A DNA stretch of 64,000 bases from Colletotrichum lupini (lineage: Eukaryota > Ascomycota > Sordariomycetes > Glomerellales > Glomerellaceae): NCBI RefSeq assembly GCF_023278565.1, contig NC_064676.1:6014001-6078000 (forward strand). The letters run 5' to 3'. The translations under genes were made by a program, and so were the position numbers. Position 1 is the stretch's first letter. The number at the start of each line of letters is the position of its first letter. Positions 22,453 through 32,273 of this stretch are shown here, piece after piece. The notes below the pieces were generated by a model. The model saw only the letters and a list, made by a program, of their open reading frames with translations, did not search any database and was not told where the DNA came from.

Positions 22453-23315
22453 ATGGCCAGTGTCGAACGACTCCGCGTAATTGTAGCCGGCGCAGCAACA
22501 GGCGTCGGCGCCGGCACCGCAAAGCTCCTCGCCGGCCGCGGCGCCAAAGTCGTCGTCGCCGACATCAACATCTCGGCCGCCAAACAGGTCGGCGAGGAAA
22601 TCACCGCGGCCGGCGGCAGCGCCCTCGTCGTCGAGTTCGATCTCTCGGACGAGGAGTCCATCAAGAACCTGATTGCCCAGGGCACCGAGTGGCTCGGCGG
22701 CGGGCTTGACAGCCTGCTCAACATCGGCGCCGACCTGAGCCCTCAGAACCTGGGCAACGACAAGTCGGTGCTCGATATGGATGCCGCCGTGTGGCAGCGC
22801 ACGTTTTTGGTGAATACTACGGGGTATGCTCTTACGACCAAGTATGCGCTGCCGCATCTGAAGGCGGCTGGCGGGGGCACGATTATCAACATTTCCAGTG
22901 TAAGTCGCTCTCCTGTCCCCAGCGATTTTGCAGCAAACATATGAGGCAAGTCAGAAAGCTGACTGAATTGAAGATGGGCGGCCACTACATGGGCACACCG
23001 GAGCCGATCCGCGTAGCCTACGCAGCCTCAAAGGCCGCCGTGCACGCCCTCACCCGGCACACGGCAGCAACCTACGGCCCGGACAACGTCCGCTGCAACA
23101 CCGTTGCTCTCGGCCCCATCCTCACGGCCGCCCTCGAGAGGGGCATCGCCGCCAGCCCGGCCATGCAGGAGGGCCTGAAGAGGGTCCCCCTCCGGAGACT
23201 GGGTAAGCTGGAGGAGGTTGGCGCGCTGTTGGCGTTTATGATTTCGCCTGATGCGGCGTACATTACTGGTGATATTTGGTCCATCAACGGTGGAACTCAC
23301 GTCATGACGTATTAG
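22453..23315 (+). CDS. Short-chain dehydrogenase/reductase (classical SDR), 262 aa, two exons
   Basis: The exons are 22453-22899 and 22974-23315, joined across a 74-bp intron with donor GTAAGT. The protein is an NAD(P)-dependent oxidoreductase with one Rossmann domain. The cofactor loop is GAATGVGAGTA (residues 12-22, TGxxxGxG). Asp at the end of beta-2 (VVVADIN) hints at NAD rather than NADP. The usual NNAG is NIGADLS here. The catalytic set is Ser148/149 (INISS), Tyr165 and Lys169 (YAASK). The C-terminal segment AYITGDIWSINGG is the typical SDR end. The enzyme is probably cytosolic. It diverges from the P450, so the two may act on related substrates, though I see no backbone enzyme such as a PKS or terpene synthase in the window. 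Confidence 0.93.
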
Positions 23316-24619
23316 TGAAAAAGGTACCTATAGTCTAAGCAGGCGATTATGTATAAAGTTGAAAGCTCATTTCGCGTTCGCCATTATGTCTCCCGCGCCT
23401 TCAAGATAGAGACTGTCACTCTGGGCCGTCGCCGATTTTGACTTTGATGGGCAATGAAGCAGTTGCGGAAACCACTTTTTTGAAAGCGAATCACCCCGGT
23501 CTATTGACTTTCTGCCTCTCGAGCTAGAGAGTAATACTGCCCAGATGATGAAACTCAAATACGGAGTCACGATATCAGAAGTGATACGAGCTAGTTGCGA
23601 CGTTGAGGATCCAAACAGGTTGAACCTCATGTTCAAGGTGATGTCGCGAAGTATAGTCTATAGCGGAAAAGGTGACGTGCCTCGTACGATACTATCCGCG
23701 TATTACATAGCACAACGTTAAATGAAACTTGAAGCTCGACCAATAGCGACCCTGTAAGTCGTACAGACTAGGTAATCGAAACAACCTAAGAGACCCGTAG
23801 GGTGTAATAGTAGACGGCGCAGTGGAGTTGTCTTTAGTCTAATAGTCCTGTATAGGGACTTGCGCGGACACACGCGATGAAAGAGAATCTCCTACAATGA
23901 CACTCACCTCATATGAGGGGACAGCCCTACGAGCAATAGCGGAGATTATCACGTGCATCTCATCATCCCTGGGCTCTGCTGGACCCTAACAAAGTATACT
24001 TGTAGAAGAAGGCACGTTTCTGCAAGCTCTCGAGATGTACTTTAACTAAGGTACCTTAGCTTACACTTGGCTTGCACGGGCACAGGACGGAACATCACCA
24101 CAGGGCATCGGTCTGTGAAAATTTAGACCTTCTCTTCCGGATAGCAATGCCTCCCTTAGCTGATGATCACCGGGAACTCAAGACAAGAGCTAGATCACCA
24201 TATCATTGAAAGACCAGTAAAGCTACCCGGGAACGCTCGCTGCTTTCGCCTCGGGAGGAAATCTGCAAGATTGCAAGGTTAGGCTTTCGAATGGATGCAT
24301 TGTATTTGATAGCCAACAGCTCACTGAGTATCAATGACAATATTGTTGAGAGAAGAGTGACTAGCTATCCAATCCTTGGTTACGCCATCGCCGCGTCAGA
24401 TCCATTTTCTAGGAAGACAGCTCGTTGTGCAGAGAGCCCAATCACCCCCCAAGGATCGCGACGAAATGAAAGTCTCCGTCAAATCCTCACAATGATAGCG
24501 ACAACGCTTTCTCTTCCATTCTCTTTAGATATTAGGAATAGTCTAGGAGTTCTTCCGCGTGTGCTTGCAGCAGACTGTGACAGACGGTCCGGCAGTGCCA
24601 TCCCGCTATGCTGCGTCAC
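23316..24619. other. Gap between convergent genes, no gene seen
   Basis: About 1.3 kb between the dehydrogenase (plus) and the HET-domain gene (minus). It is AT-richer than the flanks, with many stops on both strands. A TACGGAGT motif lies at 23560-23567. No coding or repeat structure stands out. Confidence 0.45.
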
Positions 24620-26989
24620 TTAGACGAGAAGAAACGCGACTTCGGCAAGTTCAGGAGCGTGAAGCCTTCGCCTCAATTTCGAATCCAGCTCCTCGATATC
24701 GTCAGCGTTATCTCCCCAGCCATGCGCTTCGTCGCCCCAAGTCATGATGCCATCAACATAACAGCTTCCGACCATTGTGAACCGGTGCACGCCTTTGATG
24801 CTTTCCATCTGATGAACCCTCGAAGATTCGGTACAGATCGTTCCGAAGTGTTTTCGTAACATATATGGCATAAGCCCGCCTTCAAGAACGCACAGCTCAT
24901 CTCCCACGCACATGCTGCCTGGGCCTAGCCCAATTTGGCCTCGATCTGTAACGAATAATCGGTTTCCGGCGGCCATAGTCCGAACGGTGTCCTCCATCCA
25001 TAAACTACCCTCCGGCTTGGTCCACTCTAGAAGATCATAATCCTTTGGTAAACAGGCGATTTTATACGATTCATCGGTATCCAAATCATCATTCCACTGA
25101 TGTTGGTCGCCGTCAGGTACTGTTGAAGCTTCAAATCGTAAAAGCGACCCTCCTGTTGAGGGAATGGCATCAACTGTGTATCCGTCTGGACAAGCTGCAA
25201 CCGCACTATAGAAGTCTTCTAGGATATTCTGATCACGGCTCACTCGCATGAGCGCACCTGCGTATTGCCCGAAGGCCCAGTAGGAGAGTTCTCGTCGTTT
25301 GTCAAGGTTGAGTGTGCGGAGGGAGCCGTCATCGTCACTGAGTACCTGCATAGACATGGAGAGGCAGGTTGCAACGGCCTCGAGGAACGGTTCTCGATGG
25401 TTTTGTCGCCCTTGTTTCCTTCCGTAAAAGGCCTGAACCTGGGCAATGGCCTGGCCAACGTTTGAGAGATCACTGCGAATGACCTGGCTGGTATGGTCAA
25501 CGACGCCGCAAGATACGCCTTTCAGAATCAAGGCAGACTGCTGTCTGTCCTCTTCAAACGGCGGGCTCGAGTTATATTTGATCATAGTGGGGAGGAACTG
25601 AATAGGCTTCCATTCGGCTATGTCGTCATTGAGCAGGCCTTCGAGGTGTTGCCGTGGAAACATATTCTCAGTTCGACCCTCTAAATTCAACGGGTAGTGG
25701 CAAAACCGTGTACGACTTGCGTTGAATCCCAAGGACGCTTCCTCTTGGAGACGATACCGTCTCTGATTGAAACCAGAAGCCATGTGCTCGGAAGACCAAT
25801 CTGGCACCCAAGAAGGAATATCGATACGGCTCTTGGAAAGCAAGTCTGGTGTCGTCATCCAGAGCAGACCGGTATGGCGGATGATCTCAAATGTTGCGTG
25901 GGAGAAGAGCTCACTGACATCATCCTCGTAATTAGCCTGGATACTCAGCTGGTTGTGTAGAAATGGCCGTTTCGATTTCATGTCCTCAGCAAGCTTGAGG
26001 AGAGCGAAGATCTTGTCTCGCGGCTCCGAGGATTTGCGATGGCGAAATCTTCTGAGAAGCCACAGCAGAGAGCTGCTTGTAGTTGCTCCGACGATTGTCT
26101 CCTCTTCCTCCTCTCTCAAGCGGCGAGCAGGACTGATCGCATCTACTCTGCCGGCCAAGAAGCGCACAACTCTGATCAGCTCTGGATGTTTGATCTTGGG
26201 TGACTGCAAATGCATTTGGGCTGACTCGACGTAGTGAAACGGAAGCAAAGCACGGCCGTAAGCCATAGTGAGCCGTCGAGCGACGCAGGCCTCTTGAACA
26301 ATCCACATCCGACTCCACCAGTCGCTTATCGCAAAAAGCCGCATCCTTTCGATGATCACTTGCAGCTGCGACTCACTGAGGTTTCGTTCAATGTCGTGAC
26401 TGTTGAAGTATAACAGCGCAAAGAGGCTGTAAAGACACAAGATCTCTTCATGTTCCGTGAGCGATCCGGGCTCAGAGTTCTTCAGCGTATCCCAGTGCTT
26501 CTCGCATGTGTGATCCGAAGTCAAGATATCCAGATTCCCGAGATCCGTCAAGGGGTTCTCTCCCAGTTTCTCAAAACGACGTGAGTAATCCTTGCGGCTT
26601 CGATCTAGGCCATCTCCAACGTAGGCTGTGACTTCAGTGGCCGAGCCGAAGATGTCGTGCATCGAGCCAACTTGGTGACCCTTTTCTGCAGCATCATCTT
26701 GGTCGATGCATATCGAGTCCACCCAAAGAGTAATTGGTTCTATCTGCCTTCGGACAGCACGCAAGGCTCTATCCAAATTAAATGTGATCTTGTGGATCTT
26801 GCCGTTGACGGTGATCTGGTTTGACCGCTTCGAACTCCCCCATGCATAAGATAAGGCTTGATACTTATGATTTCGGTCGGCCACATATAGCCTAGATTCG
26901 AGGCCGTCGAGCCATTCTCCCGGGAAAAGCTGAATTAGTCGAATCTCATTGAGGGCAAGTTTCTCGTTGTACGTGAACACCGACATCAT
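24620..26989 (-). CDS. HET (heterokaryon incompatibility) domain protein, 789 aa
   Basis: A single exon. The frame reaches 27013 only through TTG; the first ATG is at 26989 (MMSVFTYNEK). The HET domain spans about residues 15-180. It shows YQALSYAWGSSKRSNQITVN, LWVDSICIDQDDAAEKGHQV and IFGSATEVTAYVGDG, the three conserved blocks of the family. The C-terminal region ends with GLGPGSMCVGDELCVLEGG, a segment typical of this fungal family. HET proteins act in the cytosol in non-self recognition and can trigger cell death when hyphae of incompatible strains fuse; whether this copy does so is unknown. There is no NACHT or WD40 repeat. It diverges from the chaperonin gene 640 bp away. Confidence 0.93.
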   Translation of the reverse strand: MMSVFTYNEKLALNEIRLIQLFPGEWLDGLESRLYVADRNHKYQALSYAWGSSKRSNQITVNGKIHKITFNLDRALRAVRRQIEPITLWVDSICIDQDDAAEKGHQVGSMHDIFGSATEVTAYVGDGLDRSRKDYSRRFEKLGENPLTDLGNLDILTSDHTCEKHWDTLKNSEPGSLTEHEEILCLYSLFALLYFNSHDIERNLSESQLQVIIERMRLFAISDWWSRMWIVQEACVARRLTMAYGRALLPFHYVESAQMHLQSPKIKHPELIRVVRFLAGRVDAISPARRLREEEEETIVGATTSSSLLWLLRRFRHRKSSEPRDKIFALLKLAEDMKSKRPFLHNQLSIQANYEDDVSELFSHATFEIIRHTGLLWMTTPDLLSKSRIDIPSWVPDWSSEHMASGFNQRRYRLQEEASLGFNASRTRFCHYPLNLEGRTENMFPRQHLEGLLNDDIAEWKPIQFLPTMIKYNSSPPFEEDRQQSALILKGVSCGVVDHTSQVIRSDLSNVGQAIAQVQAFYGRKQGRQNHREPFLEAVATCLSMSMQVLSDDDGSLRTLNLDKRRELSYWAFGQYAGALMRVSRDQNILEDFYSAVAACPDGYTVDAIPSTGGSLLRFEASTVPDGDQHQWNDDLDTDESYKIACLPKDYDLLEWTKPEGSLWMEDTVRTMAAGNRLFVTDRGQIGLGPGSMCVGDELCVLEGGLMPYMLRKHFGTICTESSRVHQMESIKGVHRFTMVGSCYVDGIMTWGDEAHGWGDNADDIEELDSKLRRRLHAPELAEVAFLLV

Positions 26990-27624
26990 GTGAACCAAGC
27001 AAGTGATGAACAAGCCCCTCTAGTGGCTAAAGTGATGGTCGAGGACTAGAATACTGATGGAATGGCTGAAGAAGGCGATGGAATAGGCAGACACGGGAGA
27101 GGGAGCCAAGTCAGCCTGCATCCCGCGAGCCCGCTGATTGGTGTGAGAACATTCTTTCGAACTGCCTTGACCAGCTCAAGACGTATACCTTTTCAACCAT
27201 CTCCAGAGTAAGCGCCGCTATGAAAACCTGTCATAGTTAGCATATTCAGAGTGACGGTATAGCAAGAATTCGGTATAGCATGGATCCTCTTAAGATGGGC
27301 TCGGTTATCAACGATTGATCCCTCATAAGTCGAGAAATTGAGACTGTTGATGTTGAATCTGCGCCTGGATTTTGGCGGGGAAGTCGCAGGGGTCGCGAGT
27401 ACCCCTCCTCAATTACATAATCCAACTCAAGTAAGGCAGCCACATTTTGGTCCGTGCCCGGGGAACATCACGAAAGGCTGCAATAATTTTTTGGAGCTCC
27501 AGAAGCTTCTTGGGCCACGAACAGCACAAGTACAGCCTCTCCCCGCGACGACATACGAATCCCGAACATACCGCCGAGTGTCACCCCTACAGCTGTACTC
27601 GTCGCATCGAAGTAATCGCCCAAA
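26990..27624. other. Bidirectional promoter region of HET gene and CCT eta
   Basis: About 640 bp between divergent starts. No TATA box or repeat is obvious. The GC level rises toward the chaperonin start. Short frames here are not convincing. Confidence 0.45.
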
Positions 27625-29468
27625 ATGTCGTTCGGAGGCCAGACCCCGACCATTATTGTCCTGAAAGAGGGTTCGCTACCCCACCGCCTTCCCCTTGCCG
27701 ACCTGGAAACTGTGACTGACGAGCATGTTGCGCAGGAACCGATACCTCTCAGGGCAAGGGTCAGATTATCTCCAACATCAACGCCTGCTTGGCTGTCCAG
27801 GCCACGATCAAGTCTACTCTCGGTCCCTATGGAGGTGACCTCTTGATGGTCGATGCCAACGGCAGACAGACTATCACCAACGATGGAGCTACTGTTATGA
27901 AGGTTGGAAGGACCGCAAGGACTGTTTGGGGAGACTCGGGCATACTGACGCGCATATAGCTCCTCGACATCATTCACCCCGCAGCCCGAATCCTCGTCGA
28001 TATCGCGAGATCACAAGATGCTGAGGTCGGTGACGGCACAACGTCCGTCGTCGTCTTGGCTGGAGAGATCCTGAAGGAGATCAAGGAGCACGTCGAGCAG
28101 GGCGTCAGCTCCCAGGTTATTATCAAGGGTCTGCGGAGAGCGTCTATGATGGCCGTCAACAAGATCAAGGAGATTGCTATCGACACCAACGAGAGCAACA
28201 GAAGGGAAACGCTCGGCAAGCTGGCGGCTACCGCCATGACGAGCAAGCTGATTAAGCGCAACACCGAGTTCTTCACAAAGAGTATGTTGGATGCACTCCT
28301 CCAGTGACACAAATGCTAATCGGGCGCAGTGGTCGTGGACGCCGTCCTTTCCCTGGACCAGGACGACCTGAACGAGAAGTTGATCGGCGTGAAGAAGATT
28401 CCCGGCGGTTCCCTCACCGAGTCACTATTCGTCAACGGTGTCGCATTCAAGAAGACGTTCTCCTACGCCGGTTTCGAGCAACAACCCAAGTCTTTCGAGA
28501 AGCCCAAGATTGTGTGCTTGAACGTCGAGTTGGAGCTCAAGGCCGAGAAGGACAACGCCGAGGTCCGTGTCGAGCAGGTGTCCGATTACCAGGCCGTTGT
28601 CGACGCTGAGTGGCAGATTATCTACAAGAAGTTGGAGGCTATCTACAAGACGGGCGCAAAGGTTGTGCTCAGCAAGCTGCCCATTGGCGACTTGGCTACC
28701 CAGTACTTCGCAGACCGCGACATCTTCTGCGCTGGTCGCGTCACATCCGAGGACATGGAGCGTGTGGTCCAGGCCACCGGTGCCACTGTCCAGTCTACAT
28801 GCTCAGATATCCTCGCGGAGCACCTAGGTACCTGCGGAAGCTTCGACGAGCGCCAGATTGGAGGCGAGCGTTTCAACTTCTTCGAGGGCTGCCCCGAGGC
28901 CAAGACCTGCACACTCGTCCTCCGTGGCGGTGCTGAGCAGTTCATCGCCGAAGTCGAGCGCTCGCTGCACGACGCCATCATGATCGTCAAGCGCGCCATC
29001 AAGAACCACACTATCGTCGGTGGTGGTGGTGCCGCCGAGATGGAGGTGTCCGCATACCTCCACCGCTTCGCCGACAAGAACATCCCCCACAAGCAACAAG
29101 CCATCATCAAGAGCTTCGCCAAGGCTCTCGAGATCATCCCCCGCCAGCTCTGCGACAATGCCGGTTTTGACGCGACCGACATCCTCAACAAGCTACGCGT
29201 GGAGCACCGCAAGGGCAGCACCTGGGCCGGTGTCGACTTCATCAACGAGGGCATCGCCGACATGATGGAGCGCTTCGTGTGGGAGCCGGCGCTGGTCAAG
29301 ATCAACGCCATCCAGGCCGCCACCGAGGCCAGTTGCCTCATCCTCGGCGTCGACGAGACGATCCGCAACGAGGAGAGCGCGCAGCCCCAGGCCCCTGGTC
29401 AGCAGCTGCCTCCGGGCGCCGCACAGCGCGCTCTGAGAGGAAGAGGACGGGGCATGCCTCGTCGGTAA
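27625..29468 (+). CDS. CCT7: T-complex chaperonin subunit eta (CCT7), 557 aa, four exons
   Basis: The exons are 27625-27670, 27736-27902, 27960-28281 and 28330-29468; the introns are very short (48-65 bp). CCT7 is one of eight subunits of the cytosolic TRiC/CCT ring, which folds actin, tubulin and other proteins with ATP. The start [20 protein letters not shown], the equatorial segment [13 protein letters not shown] and the ATP-binding GDGTT (Asp96 region) are standard. The apical domain carries [15 protein letters not shown], the eta-subunit signature region. The second equatorial half has [13 protein letters not shown] and [14 protein letters not shown]. The end is basic and Gly/Arg-rich ([13 protein letters not shown]). 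The donors of introns 1 and 2 (GTTCGC and GTTGGA) are non-consensus, but the conserved protein fixes the frame. Confidence 0.97.
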
Positions 29469-32273
29469 AGGAGGGGGGTTTATGACCGGGTTAAATGAAT
29501 GAGAATCAAAAAAGGAAATCAAAATTCAGGAATCGATGAAATGGCGTCTGTATGATACCTAGAACTGGCCCCCAGGGGCTTTGGCTTTAAAAAGTCCGAA
29601 TAGACTGGGTCATTTGTCGTCTGTCATGAACATCTGCTCTCCAACCTTCCGTGTGTGATTTCATCTTGTGTGATGTAAGCGCGGTATACAGTTTGAAAAG
29701 GCCCAGACCAATCTGTCATGTTGAAGCCTTGACGGGGGTTAATAATGCAGTGAAACGTCCATTGGATGAGGAAAAATGAGGTTAGGCAGCTAAAGCCTGG
29801 GAGGGTGTTGGACATGCAGCAAAGACGATCTCGATTGGCCTCTCCCTATGCGTGGCACCGCACAATCGGCCGCAGTCTTCGATCATGGACAATCGAAACC
29901 ATTGGGGGTGTTAAAAACGCAGTGAAGACTGTCAAGACTTCGTTGGCTCGGGCTCCAGCTCTGGATATGAGCAGAGCGCCTTGAGAGGGGTTGAAATTGC
30001 AGTGCAATTGGTTGCCTTCTTTCTCGCCGCGACGAAATTCGTTCGCATTCGGTCGCCTTTCCAGGTCTCAGGCGGACCAGGCGGACAGACCAACGTCGCC
30101 GCATCCTCGAGACACCCTCTCTTATGTTGTGCATAGACCTCACGGAAAATTGGCCAACCTATTCTCTATCAAGCTTACTACCGCCTCAGCTGAACTCCTA
30201 CCTAATCAAGACTGGATTGGCCTGTGAAGACAGTGTCTGGCGGTAGATTAGAACTCAAATCCCGAGACTGATTCGTCCATGTAGCCGATTTCCGTGTAAA
30301 GTCTCAATGAGGTGCTCACAAGCTGACCCAGTTGTCTTTGAAAACACGTCGAGTTGCATAAGAAACAAGACTGACGATCTCTCAAAGCCTCTGAACTTAG
30401 TGTAACTTTTGATGACCATCTCACATTCTAGTGATACTTCAAAACGAGACCGCCTCCATGGAACTGATGGCCTACCCCCTGCCTTCCACAACTTGCAACT
30501 GCCTTCCTGGCAGTGAGAAATACAGTGAAGTCTCGAGTCTGTCTCGGTCAGGCGAGGGATCGAACAATCTGGAGAGGAGTTCGACTATACACCAGATCAA
30601 AGCCTCGGGGTGTGTTAAAATTGCAGTGAATATTCTTATTCTTGGGCAGTCCGGAGTCGCTTTTGGTGGGCTGCATAAGACCTGCTTCCCACCAAGCCCA
30701 GGTACGCGTTAAGATTGCTGTGCAGAGGTTCTGATCATTGCCAATTGGCTTGCGATATCTAGCATTTGATCTTTGAACACCTAGATACCAAAGGCAAGGT
30801 ACATGCCATCACGACGTATTCATTCGAAGTCTCCTTCACGCTGTATGACCAAATCGCAAGGAAGGATGCTGATTGTTTGAAATCTTCACGTGTTTCCGAT
30901 CCCGCCTTCTGGGATGGGATGAATCTAGCTGTAAGGGTTCAGAACTCCTCTTCACCAAAGCCGTGTCTCCCATCGGCGATTACCAGTTCGAAGAAGGATA
31001 AACGTTCGAGAAGAAGAAGAATACGAAAGGGAAAAAAGAAGTCATTCATATTGAATCGAATAAAAGGTTAGGTTAAGTGAGGCCTCAGACTTATGGATTA
31101 ATCCATGACTCCCTCCAAATACCCCTCGGCCACGTTCCCCTTGTGCCTCTTATAGTAGGAGAGAAGGTGAAAGTGGCTGGAGCACCTTACGGGTGGGCCT
31201 CACCCTTTGGTTTCTAAGGAGTATCCGAGGGCTCGGCAAGATACTCCCAAGAACACCTCAGGTTTCTCGGCAAACGCCGTCTTTCGCAGGGGGGGGAAAC
31301 CTAGAGGGTAGTCCTTCAGCAAAAGTCTTCAAGCCCTCGGAATAATGACACGACCAAGACACCAAGATAGCGCCATCTCATCTCGACGGAGGCCTCGAAA
31401 TCCGAACAAGCTGTCCCATATAAAGATAGAACATGAAAGTCATATATCCATCATGTCCTCCTCACCACCCCGTCGCGAGGGGCCACAGCTGGAATGCACA
31501 CCCCCAACAGATTCAGCTATACAAGCCCGCAAGCACAATCGTAAGAACCTAGAAGCAGTCAGTCCGACGGCAAGCCGACTAGTTCTCGACGCTGCCACCT
31601 TTGCTGAAGATGTTTTGCATTCCAACAGGTGGAAACCCGAGGTCACACGCACCGGCTCCCATGACGAACTTTTCTTCCGCTCAGGAATGTGATATAAAAG
31701 TCGGAGAGAAAAGGAAAAGAAAAAGTCTCATAGCTAAAGTCCCACAGCCGCTGTTGGCGATACACATCGTGTTAGCAGCCACATACGTTGGAAACATTTG
31801 TTGCACATTCACAGTCACAGTAGGTCAAGTAGTTTGAAATCCATCCCAAATTCCAATTCATCGTATCTCTTCTATCGCGTAATCCCAGAACCCAACCGTG
31901 GCGCAAGGCACACGCGCGGTCGCCCAGCGCCAGAAATCGGGTTCATGTTCCATTCCAAATCCCAATGCCGTATACCAGAAAAGATCAAAGCCAGAAACCG
32001 CCGCTGATCGCCGAAAATACCCAAATCATTATCGAAAAAATAACCCATAGACCGAACATTTTGATACCCCGTTGTGATAGTACATCCGTCCAGCGAACGA
32101 AGAGCGTCGCGATAACCCGTCGTCATTACATGGTCCCGTGGCGGGTGCTGAGAAAGACCAAGATCAAGCACAAGCGTAAAGCGTCATAACGTACACGTTG
32201 CCGAAGAAAAGAAGTCGTGACACCGTCCTACACCTTTCCGAAAGGGAACCATTTCGCCAGAGAATATTATCCA
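29469..32273. other. Gap between convergent genes, with a recurring degenerate motif
   Basis: About 2.8 kb with no gene I can support between CCT7 (plus) and the zinc-finger factor (minus). Several short plus-strand frames exist, none with a family match. Between 29724 and 30728 a motif close to GTTAAAAATGCAGTGAA recurs at least six times (listed separately). The rest shows no repeat or hairpin that stands out. Confidence 0.45.
29724..30728 (+). repeat. Dispersed degenerate repeat, about 33 bp, six or seven copies
   Basis: Copies lie at about 29724-29757, 29793-29827, 29895-29930, 29976-30007, 30599-30630 and 30694-30728, with a weaker one at 30501-30530. Each begins near AAGCCT, runs through a G-rich GGGGTGTT, then an A-rich stretch, and ends GCAGTGAA or close to it. 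All are on the same strand. Spacing is irregular, so this is not a simple tandem array. The copies could be binding sites, an RNA element, or the remains of an old tandem repeat. Confidence 0.55.

Noticed and set aside
28643..29368. 241-codon minus-strand frame
   Set aside because: Antisense to CCT7.
29724..30728. CRISPR-like array
   Set aside because: Repeats recur with irregular spacing and heavy degeneracy, and the genome is eukaryotic. Reported only as a dispersed motif.
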